The notes under the pieces are model-generated. The model was given only the letters and a program-made list of their open reading frames with translations. It made no database searches and was not told the origin of the DNA. The position numbers and the translations under genes were made by a program. From assembly GCA_000711775.1 (NCBI GenBank), contig ARYC01000201.1, positions 1 through 64,000 on the forward strand: 64,000 bases of DNA, given 5' to 3'. Below, in pieces: positions 45,460 to 57,000 of the stretch (the stretch's first letter is position 1; each line of letters starts with the position of its first letter). This stretch comes from Oxytricha trifallax (lineage: Eukaryota > Ciliophora > Spirotrichea > Sporadotrichida > Oxytrichidae).

Positions 45460-47544
45460 TTCAAATAATTTAAATTTTTATATTTATTGTGTATAAATTA
45501 AGGCTTAATATTACTTGATCATTAATTATCGAAATCAAAGGATTATTCAAGATAATTTCTTTATTTATTTGTATTACTTTTATCATCTGTAATTACTGAT
45601 TGATTTTATATTTCATAAAAAGATTCTCAAAGAAAATTACATTTTTGTTCATTTATTTCATAATTAATAATTTTATTAAATTATTTAAATTATTAAGTTG
45701 ATTTTCTATTTTGGATTGAGGTTGTTGTTGCTAACACTTCTATTGCATCGCAAATGCTTGCTACTATTTTAATATATTTTCCTATTAATATCTGACATAA
45801 GCCATATGATCAGCTATATAGTGCTAGAACTGACTCTTTTCACTGCAAGAGTCATCTGAAAACTAACCACCACTATTTTAAAAATTAGACTATTATTACA
45901 GAGAATCTTTATCAATGAGTAGGCAACTTTGCTTATATTCATCTGAATTCTTAATTTATTGGAAAATTCCTATTTCTGAAGTTAAACGGTTTATACTTAA
46001 GTTCTGTTTTTAATTTTGGTATTCAGTTATTCACAATATAATTTACAGTTTTAATTTAAAAATAACAAAAGTAAATGAGAGAAAAGATCTTATGCTAATA
46101 TGACATTCGACATATTTTTACGCATTTTTATTCAAGAATCTATTTCCGTAGAATCTATATAAAAATTAATATTGTAAAATTGAAGCAGCACTTTTGTTAA
46201 AGGTTATTTTAGAAACCTGGCTTTTACTTTCATTAAATAGTGCACTTTTATTATTATTATTAGTGTTCTACATTCGCCTTATGGAATGTTTACCCTGCAC
46301 ATAAAACAGCCTTAGTATTGTCACAGCGTTCAGGAAATTAAGCAGGCAATAAATAAAGAACTGGTGCACTTCAAACATAAAAGAGGATTCTTCACTATAC
46401 TTGAGAATGAAAAAGCTCAACACAAATCTTATAACTCGATCTTATAATTAAGTTTATATCATTAAAAAAAGAAGACACATATTAACATCTAAATTATCGA
46501 AGAAATCTCACCAAGATTAATAATAAAATTGGGGAGAGGAGTAGTTAGTATTGATAAAATCTTTTTATAATGATCTAGGCAATTTATTAGGAGTAGAATC
46601 TTTGACCATTAAATTGTAAATTTTTAAACCAACGTAAAAGAGTCTTGACCTAAAAATTCAAGATTTTCTTGTTTTTTTCTTATAATAAAATTGAACTGTC
46701 TTAATACAAGTAGAATTACTATTATATCCTCGGTGCTAGATATAAATGTAACTATTATTAAGCTTGACTAAATCCACATATTTTAGGATAAATTTATGAT
46801 ATATACTTATGAAAAAAAACTTTAAATTTTTCCAAATAAGTTATGATTTTGATTAATAAAATTTATATTTTCATAGTCATGCCATTCTTTAAATATAAAT
46901 CTCCTCACATAAAACGTAATCTCAAGAGCAAACATAAAGAATGCAATTATGAACATTATCGCTCTATGTTTATTAGTCTGTTCCTGTACCTTAACAAATT
47001 GTGCGTAGGTGTCTGAGTGAAATTTATTGTAGATAATTTGGGTTTCAAACATGAAAAAGTATATTACCAGGTTCACTATAAAAAATGCTACTTAGTCAGG
47101 GATAATGACATTATCAGCAATTTGCTCTCCTGAACCTATGAAATCATAGATGTCACCGTCATTTGTGGGATCGTCATCAGGTTATTTATTATTGTTAAAA
47201 TTGTCATTTTTGACGTTTGTTACAAGACTGGCAACCCAATTCACCACTTAAATTGTGAAACACAGCTGATATACCACTATTGTCATTAATGCTGATTTGT
47301 CAAGTCTCAGTTTCAATTTTATAATGAAATAATAAAATAATATTTTTAAATTTGAGGAATTTTTAAGAATTAAATTTCATAATAAATTATGTTAAACACT
47401 TTAATATAATCAAATATTTTAAAATACTATAGTATATTAAATTAATTTTAATTTTATGAGAACATAAGATGCAAGCCCAGTATAAATAATAAAGACTATG
47501 ATATTTATAGTAAAATAAGCTAAGAAAAAATCCAAGTTTCCCAT
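45460..47544 (-). CDS. Multi-pass membrane protein with Gln-rich C-terminus (unrecognised)
   Basis: Start is the ATG complementary to 47542-47544: MGNLDFFLAYFTINIIVFII YTGLASYVL, a first membrane segment. After a 135-bp IES it continues KLRLDKSALMTIVVYQLCFT, an acidic loop (PDDDPTNDGDIYDF), AFFIVNLVIYFFMFETQIIY, and AIMFIIAFFMFALEITFYVR. An IES join (AGATTT) then leads to RFVLSFFILKYSEESSF and FFIYCLLNFLNAVTILRLFY, giving at least six hydrophobic segments. A cytoplasmic-type tail near 45720-45990 is Gln-rich (CSEKSQFQHYIADHMAYVRY; ILKQQQAFAMQQKCQQQQPQ). The last two junctions and the stop are not certain; the frame stays open to TGA near 45459. The layout recalls a seven-transmembrane protein but no family is recognised. 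Confidence 0.75.
46424..46902. other. ~473-bp IES with pointer AGATTT (minus-strand sense)
   Basis: AAATCT on the plus strand at 46424-46429 and 46897-46902. The join reads TFYVRRF-VLSFFILKYS in frame and links two membrane segments. Open frame inside the stretch (KEWHDYENINFINQ...) is AT-rich, so it is treated as IES. A later boundary is possible. Confidence 0.6.
47315..47457. other. 135-bp IES with 8-bp pointer ATAAAATT (minus-strand sense)
   Basis: AATTTTAT on the plus strand at 47315-47322 and 47450-47457. The join reads ASYVLIKL-KLRLDKSALM in frame. Confidence 0.88.
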
Positions 47545-47871
47545 TAAATATATTGCTTTATTTTATTATTACAGAATTTTTATAATATAATATTGAAGCT
47601 GTTTAAAGATATATTTATTATTATAATGATAATAATTTTCATTTCTATAATATGCCATATTATCATATTAAACAGTGTCAAATATTTCATTATAATAATG
47701 TTATAATTTTTGGGGAGGGGATAGGAGATATTAAGAATAAATTTCTGCCAAAATTAATTACTTATTTTTCTCATTACTTAAATTTAATTAACTGATAAGC
47801 CGTATACTTGTGAATAAATTTATTTTAACGATTAATCTCTTTTCACTGTTAAGTTTTGACCTCATCCCCAG

Positions 47872-50660
47872 TTACTGTAGTTATTTTATTAGTTTATGTC
47901 TTTTTATATAATTTTATGGCGATTGTAATATTTGCAATAAAAAACATTCTTTTATAGTATAGTTTGGTCTCCTCCTGCAGGAGTTACTTACGAAGTCTGA
48001 TTCACATCAGGAGCTGTTTAGGCCTATGGTTGCTGACTGCCATCGAAGTCAATCTACTTTCTCTTGTTTCTGTTGTACATTATAAGCGCTTGTTCCTCGC
48101 AATTACCTTCAAATTTGTGGAAAGTTTTTTGGCTTTCTGGTCTGCCATGGAAGTTTATCAAATCTACTGATGATTAAATTATAAAGATTGATGGTTTTTA
48201 TTTCAATGGAGTTATTGAATATAAGCGTTATATTTAGAAAGCGATCAACTCATATTGAAATTATAGAATGAATAATTAATTTTCAAAATAAATCTACAAA
48301 GGAAACTTATCTCAAGTATCTGAAAGTGAAGACTTAATCATTTTTGTGTTTGTACTCTTCCTCTACCATTTACTCTGGGTCCATATCCATAAGTATTGGA
48401 TTCAAGAACTCACTCATGATTGGAATGTTAACTGGGTCAATATTAATTATAATTCATGAACCCTACTTTTACAAATCACTTTCATGTTCTTTTGATTTTA
48501 GAAACTATCTATTTTGAAATAAAATATTGAGAGAATTGCCCTATGTATCAATATCTTCCCTGGGTTTTCTCATTAATTTTCTTAAATTCTGTCCATTTTT
48601 AGGGTAGTTAAATTCCTTCTCTTTGGCTTGTATCAAGGGACCAATGGGCACTATTCTGTTAGCGTACCTCTTATCGTCTCTCTTAGATTCACGCTTCTTT
48701 TTTAGGGCTTGAGATCTAGGTTTCTCGAAGTTGAAGCATTTGTTCTCTTTCCACTTATAACATTACTAATTTCTAATTTGGAATAAGACAAGTTGAGTTT
48801 GACATAACTTTATATTAAAAAAGGGTTAATATTTGTTTGGATTGGTAAATATAATAATAATATTATTATACTCCATGCCAATTCTCTTTGTAGGATGTTT
48901 TTAACACTTTCATGCATGCTTCTTCGCTTTCCCAATGTCCTATCTTGTCTCCCTCTTAAACTGCTAGTATTCCCCTCTTTACTCTAACTATTTTTTATCT
49001 GATAATATATTAATGTTTTATCCTTTTATATTTAAAAAATGATTAAATAATTAACTGCTCAGAGATATTTGATGTTCAATAAGAGAATCACTGAGCATTT
49101 ATTTCACTTTGCCCTCGATACTTTGAATTAAGTTTTTCTCTTCCTCTGATACTACAAAACTCTTTTTTTGCTGCTCTTTAATTGGGTTTAGGATGGCTTG
49201 AATGAATATCATCACTTGCAAGAGGAAATTTTCTCTGAATAGATAGTCTTAGAATTGCCCTTACAAAAAATAATATTTAGAGTACCAAAATCATTTCACA
49301 CGAAGAAAGAATTCTATAAATTATTAGAGTGAAAAATTGCAGATTAAGGAGAGAATGTTTGCTTAAGTATTTGGGATATTTAGGTAAAATCTGAGCATTT
49401 TCTTTGTCTACTTAAAGAGGCTGGCTCATAAACTTTCCGATAAATTCTCTGATAGTTTAGAGAACTTAAGTCAAATTTGACTCTCTAGATTTGCAATAAA
49501 ATTAATCAGGAAGTAAAGGTGGGGGGTTAAATTAAATAATATTCATATAGATTTGGTAATAGTACTAATTGGTGTCTTGCTGCCTGCACCTATAGATTTA
49601 TCATCGTCAGCCTGCCCTTCCTCGTTATCATCAATAACACTATAAAATTATCAATATTTAAATAATTGACTTACTTATGGAAGGAGGCTGGTTCTTCGTC
49701 AACTAGCTCCATCTACTCATCACCTAAATTATTCGAATTCATCAAGGAATTTCCATTGTTTAGCTCTACAAAGTCATTCTGCATCTGTTCAAATTATACA
49801 TTCCCACTTCCAAAGATCTATAGACAAATTTGTTACATAACCATTACGATAATGAAATTAGACTTACATTAAAGGGGTTAGTGAGGTATTTTTGCAAGTT
49901 CCAGAAGTTCTTGTAAGTTTTATAATCAGCTATTTGCTATGGCTTAGTGCTCTGAATATTAGCCTGACCAAATGAAAATGTTTGTTACAGAGACAATTTC
50001 CCACTATTCTAGCCTATATCTCCACTCTTCTTAGTCTCTTCTAGTGTCTCGAAAACTGTCTCATTTTAAGTGTTGAACTTTCCTAGACGGTTCAGTCCAC
50101 TTCCGTGCATTAGTGGGAATACATTAGCTATTAGAATTTGGACTTTTCCACGGAAACCTGTGTCATGAGTCACTGAGAGCTTTCTTATCACTGATTTGCA
50201 AATACGGGAAATCAAGTTAAAAGGAAATAAAATTATAAATAATTTACATAAAAAGTTGCTATGAATTTTTTTTGAAATTTTTAATAAATTATATCTATTT
50301 TTATGATAAAGTTAAGATTGATATCTTGTTGTCTATCTATCACATTTTAATCAGATTTCTAGCCTTGTTCTGCCTACTATTAAACTCTTGGCTTAATCAG
50401 ATTTTGAGCGTAGTAAATTTCCTATTATAAATTCTTATTAATTTTAACTTTTTACTACAAAGTGAATTTAAAAAATTATACAGAATATATATATCACCCC
50501 TTAATTTTCTTGGAAAAGCAGATGCTCCATAAGCCCAAAGAGTGGTTCAAAAGAGTCTTCAGAAGTGTGATCGAATAAATCAACTAACAACTGGAATATC
50601 TCATATTTGGTTATCAAGTCTTGTCTCTCAAGCAATATCACAAACTCAAAGAAATATATA
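47872..50660 (-). CDS. THOC1: THO complex subunit 1 (THOC1/Hpr1) homologue
   Basis: TREX/THO component that couples transcription to mRNA export. Coding blocks on the minus strand, N to C: 50655-50506 (FEFVILLERQDLITKYEIFQ), 50430-50330, 50215-49870 (CKSVIRKLSVTHDTGFRGKV, FPLMHGSGLNRLGKFNTQNE, YKNFWNLQKYLTNPF), an acidic linker 49800-49545, 49265-49075 (DYLFRENFLLQVMIFIQAIL, a strong THOC1 block), 49010-48880 (HWESEEACMKVLKTSYKENW), 48770-48480, and 48440-48310 (MSEFLNPILMDMDPEQMVEE EYKHKND, matching EEFFEEAIEQADPENMVENEY of THOC1). The C-terminal block ends in TGA at 47872-47874, or earlier. Blocks are separated by small introns or IESs; a probable 30-nt intron near 48425-48460 hides an in-frame TGA. 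The first exon was not found. Confidence 0.88.
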
Positions 50661-51088
50661 ACATAAAATATTAATTTATTGAAATAAGAATTAAATAAAT
50701 TATTCAGCCATAAATATTTAATGCAAATATTAATATTTTAATTAATACTAATATATTTGCATTTTATGTTAATTGAGTATATGTTTTAATGTGCTCTTAA
50801 CAATAAAAAGAATAAATTTCTTAAAATATACAACTATCTGTTTGAACGATATAAATTATTAATTATTATCTTCGCAAAGTTTAATTTCTTGAAAATTTTT
50901 GTGGTAATAGTTTATGCAAAAATAAGTAAAGCATTTATTCTATATAATTCAATTATTTTATGTATAAACTTGAAAATTAAAAAATAAACGAATTTCTACC
51001 CCTTGTAAATTTGCATTTTTTGTTTATCTTTATATTTATAATTGATTCTTCATTTGTATATTTATGTAGAAAGACATGACTAATTAGC
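50661..51088. other. AT-rich gap between THOC1 and the CEP44-like gene
   Basis: Could hold the missing THOC1 start segment. A minus-strand ATG near 51020 opens MQIYKGQKFVYFLIF, but no join to 50655 was found. Otherwise featureless. Confidence 0.4.
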
Positions 51089-54000
51089 TCAATTGTGATG
51101 ATTTATAGTATTCAGTAGAGTTTTAGTTTGCTCATAAGATTTAGCGATTTTCTGAATATATTCATCTTACTGATTACTGCTTTATTATTGACTAGAGTTT
51201 TAGCTTGAGGGTTATTGTAAGAAAACTTAAAATTTTAAGAAATTTATTTGATACAAATACTTTGGTTTTATAATTTTGAATTTAAAAATATAGCGTAAAC
51301 TACAATATTGCTATTAGTATTAATACTTGGAATGAATCAAATTAGGTGGTTAGATATGCGTTGTAGTGGTGTTAGGCACATAATTGTTATTACTAATAGT
51401 TGATCCCTGTTTTACAGTAGTTAATGAGGAAAATTGAGAATCCAATTTTTGAGAATTGTTTCCACTATGAACAGCTATATTCTTTACTGTATCATGATTA
51501 TTACTAAATTAATTATGCATGGGATTCTAGTCAATTGAGTAGGATGATCCACTGTTCCCAGGTATTGAAGTTTTATGGCCAAGGGACCGCATTGTGTTTT
51601 AGCTGCTATTTTGAGCAGTGGAATTGTTTGTCGTTGAATTTGAGGGAACTTAGTTCTGTATTTATGGCTTATCAGAGTTTTAGTGTAATATAGAAGGCTA
51701 CCTCAGATTTTATTAAGCAACTGTTTGCTCTACTAAAAGCTGATTTATTACATTTGAACCGTTTGCGGCACCATTTTAATACTAAACAGAGGGAGCATGT
51801 CTGCTTTGATAAGGTTGGTAAGTTGAACTGATTGCGTTAGGAACTTAGTAACTATATACCTAATTGCTACTTGGTTTTTGGTTCAACATCTTTTAGTTGT
51901 TATGATGAGAGGGAGAAGCTAAAACTTGATTGCCTTCTGCATTATTTTCTTTTTCATGTCGATGACCTGAATGGCCTCGACGCTTTGAACCTGATCTAGC
52001 AACTGAATCCTTTTTTATCATTTTATCCTTCAACTATTGAAAATGTTAAAGACAACTTTCTAAGCTTACCTTTCTAAATTTGTGCTCAATCTTTATCACT
52101 TTTTATTCTAGAGATTGATTTTAGTGCAGGACTTAATCAAACTTTGAGTCTACTGTTTTTTGAAAATTATCAAATTTCATATTCATCGTTTTAAGTTGCT
52201 ATAAAAAATATTAAATCTGAATTTTCTTACCTCACTAAGCCCACTTATTAACAATGCCAAATCAGCATTTTACTTTTCTTATTTCTGTTATTCAATTTAT
52301 TAAATCTAATCATTCTTTGTAAAGCATTTTGCTTATATTGGTTCATTATTTAGATTTTTAATAACACTATTGCTTGTTGGAATAGAAGTTTTCTATTATT
52401 GTGAAATATGTTACTGTTTCTCTCTAATTTTCTATAAAATTTTGGAGTTATTATGACTCTCAGTTGAAGATCTTTAACTTTAATCTCCACTACTATCTTC
52501 CAAAATGTAATTATTGGCTTAGATTGAAGGTTTTCTCAATTTTATGTTTGAATTTTAATTTCTCTGTGAGTTTAAGGGGTCTAAACAATCTTGTTGCATA
52601 TTATTATTAAAGTTTTAGTTTGGGCGGTGCTTTGATTAATCATGGCTTGGGGAGCTTAAATTATTGTGGTTCTTCTAGATTGTACTATGGATTGATTCTT
52701 TTCCGTTTTGAACATAAAATTAATTAAATATTATATTAAAAACAGGTGCTACTCTATGAGTATTTTACTGCGATTAGCATGTAGAATCCCCATTCATATT
52801 ACTTCCTGTAATCAAAACCCCAAAACCCTTTCAGTAGTTTGATTGAGTTTTTGATTGATAAAAGTAGACTATTAACGCATACTTTATTAGGGTTTTAATA
52901 GGGTTTATGAAGGGGTTTAATGTTTAAATATTAGTAATTTAAGTGAGTATAACAAGCGAGTTTTTAAAATATTTCACACAAACATAAGCTTAGAGTCATG
53001 TGGCAGTTCTCTAAATTTTATCTTTCTAAGTAGTAGTTTGATTGTTTCTATTGTTTGTTAATTCTCTTAGTTTGGCTTTATAATAGTTGAGTATGCAAGT
53101 TCTCTGAGGCCTCCATTTATTTTGTTTTTATCTAGATATTGCTTGATTCTCTGCTTAGAATCTCTCTCACCCCTGCAGCTAAAGTAATCGTTTCTTGGCA
53201 TGTCGCTCTCTATTATTATTACTGCTAGAGCCCAGATATCCCATTAAGTGTCTCCATCTCTCCAGTCCTCTCTCTCTGGGAAATATCCAGGAGTGCCGTA
53301 TACATTTCCTTATGCAGAGGCTTGCACTCTTTGAGCTCTGTTGAAGTCAATAATATAAACTCTAAGAGGCTGAAAGTTCATCATGATGTTCTCTGGCTTT
53401 AAGTCTCTATGAACATAACCTAGCTTGTGAAGCTCTTCAACCCCCTCAACTATCTGCTATACTATCTAGCTAATTTATCTCTGACATCTATTGTCAGATA
53501 AGAATTCTCTGTAAGTCATTTCAAGTAAAGGAAGCCTGAAGGCTACATGATCTTTACCAAGTAAAATAGCATCAAGCTAGATGATATGCCTGCACTCATT
53601 TAACTTTGCCTTTTAAAGAGCATAATACTCATTAGCAAATTCCATTTGGAACTTGTCATCAGCAAGGAAGTAATTGAAAGGATATATCTTGTAAGCATAT
53701 TAGTCATCAGTAATGACTCTCTTCTCTATTTTATCTTCAAGAGTGAGGTAGCTTTCTAGGCAAGAATCTAAGTCAATGATTTTTAATATGGGAATCTTCA
53801 TTGCCTCTATTTTAACCATGATTTTATTGATCTCAGAGACTGGAAAGTTCTTGACTGCTTTCTTCATTTTAACTTACTTCTAGACTTCAACTCTAAGAGA
53901 CTCCACTGGGTTTCTTGATCTTCTTTTTTAGAGGAATCTGTTTCCCGTAGGTTCATGAATAAAGACAAAACTTTGATTATACTTTTTCTTTAAGTGTACT

Positions 54001-57000
54001 TTAAGGTCTCTAGTATGTGAATATGGCTTCTCACAGAACTCACAGACATACTTCCCATCTTTCTTTTAATGCTTGAGATATAACCTTGGCATATCGTTGT
54101 GTATATCTCTCAAGTGTCTCTTATAAGTTGACTTGTAAGGGAAAACTTTATTGCATTCTTTGCATTAATAGTCAACTTTGGCTGGAATTTATTAATGCTC
54201 TATGGCGGGTTGTTTAACCTCCTCCTCAATTTGCACAGCTTCTATGATATCCTCCTGCTTTACTTATATTTAAATCTCAAAGCTAGATTGGTCAAAGTTG
54301 TCATAAGTAGACTCCCACTGAGTGCAAGCGTCTCTGGTCTCTATTTTTCTTGGTTACTGGAATGATAATTTTTATTGACTTTACCCAAGTAATGCCGCTC
54401 TTCTCAAAAGGTTAGCGCTCATTTTAGTTTGCTGATATATTTTATTATAATAATGATAAAATTTACCTCGATAAACTATTAAAGAAGAGTATATGACACT
54501 CTGGTAGATTCTTTGCTGAGAGGTAAGAAAATTAACTGGCCATAAAAGACTGCAAGTTGACATATTTTCTGAGAATTTTATACATTTTAGTAAATTAAAA
54601 TACTCCTAATGAAGTTTTGTTTCTCTAGGAGGTCCTCCAAATCAAGTTTGAACTTAATTTGGAGGTAAAGTTATTAAAAATTTTTTAATTTAATATGCTC
54701 CTAATTAAGTTTTAACCTTAAAATTTAACTCCTAATAAAGTTTGAACTTAATTTGGAGGACCTCCTAAAATAATTAAACATTATTAGGAGCAATTTAATG
54801 GAGATAGATTGATAAAAATGGAAATCAATCTGTGAAACTTGGAGCAATGTTTTCAATGCTTCTCCGCATATCTTTTCAAGGTTGACCTCCAGTAGGTCCT
54901 CCCTATTTAGTAGTAAGATTTTAATAAACTTAGAATGGATATCCATAATTTTAAATTTCATTAACATTTCTAGAAAGAGGAAGCAAGATGGAGTCTATGA
55001 ATGATGCAATGAAGAGAATTTAATCTCAAGATTTAATAGGAAAATTTCGAAGTAAAGAGGACCTCTATAGATATTTGGTATAGCAAGGTATGTTCTCAAT
55101 TAAAATTAATACATCCATTATAGTTGGGCTCTTCTTGCCAACTTAGGAGGGAACTAAAATATCATTCTTAAAAGCCTTACTGAGTGAAGAGAAAAAAGCT
55201 TTTAAGTCTAATGAAATTAGGATGATAGAGATACCTAACTACCCTGAAATATCAGTGACAAACCTATATGACGATGCTATGAGTGCTCCGGACGTAGCTC
55301 TCTACCTTCCATCAAAGCTACAGCTCTCTAATAAGTTGCCAGAGAGAAACTTCTTCTTTGGTGTTCTTGCAACTCTGAAACCTGAGTACTTAAATGAAGT
55401 TATTTAAGAAGCTCATAAGAAACGCTACAGCATCTCTCCTGAAGAAAAAGAAAAGCAAGGTATTAAAAATAAGTGACACCTGGCTGTAGGAACTTCAAAA
55501 GCATCCTTTCATTTCAAGTAAGCTTAGCCTTCTAACTTTATAGAAAAACCTGGTACTGCTATATACTTGATGAAAGAGCGCAGCAAATTAAACAGAGAGA
55601 GAAAGTCTCAAGTAAAACATGAATTGAGTAAGAGACTCTTCAAAGATTTATAAAAGCCAGAAGAGATGAACATAGATGCGGGAGCTGGCACTAAGAGAAG
55701 AAACATAGGCCCAAGCAAGCCTTAAGAGGAAGAAAAGAAAGAGAAGCCAAATCCTTTTACGGGCAAATTTAATATGTGATATTATTCATTCGTTTAAATC
55801 TAAAACTTATTTATAAACACAAAATCTCCCTTCTCTTGCGCACACTTTAGCTTTATCATCGCTGACTCTCTTAGCAGCACTCTTAATAAAATCTACTGTA
55901 TCTATCTTTAAATCATGCATCATATGGTAGAGCAGCAATTTCTTATAATGACCTTTCAATAACCCCCAATATAATTCAATTCCATTGAACTAAGGGCTGT
56001 AAGGAACATTAAATACAGGTGTTATATTTAGCCTTTCATATTCCTTCCTTGAGTCTTTAGTTTTATGAACTGACAAGTTATCAACGAATAGAATAATCTC
56101 TTAGTCAGCGTACTTATCTCTGAGTTATTGTAAGAACTTAATATATTATTCAGTCTTTATTGAGCGAGGATGAATAACATAAGTCTCGAGACCACTATCT
56201 TCACTTATTCCACCAAGAATTGAATGAGTTTACACCTTAACCTTTTAGTCATAAACTTCAATATTACTATACCTCTTGTACCAAGATCTTGATATAAAGG
56301 TATTGAATGTAAATACTGCTTCATCAGCATGAATGAATTTTATATTATGCTCTTAAGACCTCTGCATTTAATCGAATATATAATTTAAATTATTCTTATA
56401 AAATGGAACATTAAAGTCAATCACTCTCTTAAGATGCGATTGACTGTCTTGTAAGATATTCCGTTCTTTTTATATATGTTCGCTATAGATTAAGCAGAGA
56501 TGTGAAGCTCAGGAAATTGGCGATGAAACATCACAGCTCTCTAGGCCAAAGAGAAGTGAGCCCAGTATTTAAGAGTCTTATCATTAATAAGATATTCAAT
56601 ATGATGCTGCTAAAATTTTAGAGGTCTTTTAGGCTTAGAATTAAGCTGCTATCTCTTTAAATTTAATGCTAATAGACAGTGAGACCTCACAGTTGCAGGA
56701 GATTTATGAAGTAGCCTTGCTATAGATGTATAATTTAGAACAGGCTTGAGTTATTCACTATATTCATCACATCCATATCGCAACTTAAACAATAAACCTA
56801 TATAGTCACTGTCATAAACTGACCCCAAACCTCGCATATACTCACTTAAATTACTAATATTTAAACATTAAACCCCTACATAAACCCTATTAAAACCCTA
56901 ATAAAGTATGCGTTAATAGTCTACTTTTATCAATCAAAAACTCAATCAAACTACTGAAAGGGTTTTGGGGTTTTGAATGCTAACATTCTAAGTTTATTAA

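Larger units (their letters stand above)
52813..56975 (-). mobile_element. Complete TBE transposon copy D (4163 bp), best preserved
   Basis: Ends CAAAACCCCAAAACCCTTTC and inverse, flanked by AAT (52810-52812 and 56976-56978). Terminal inverted repeats are about 140 bp with roughly one mismatch, so the insertion is young. Orientation is reversed relative to copies A-C: 57 kDa ORF (-), 22 kDa ORF (+), transposase (-). The 57 kDa ORF is fully open. The other two have one frame break each. Closest relative in the window is copy B. Confidence 0.96.

Noticed and set aside
47964-48170. Plus-strand 68-codon ORF
   Set aside because: Antisense to the C-terminal block of THOC1.
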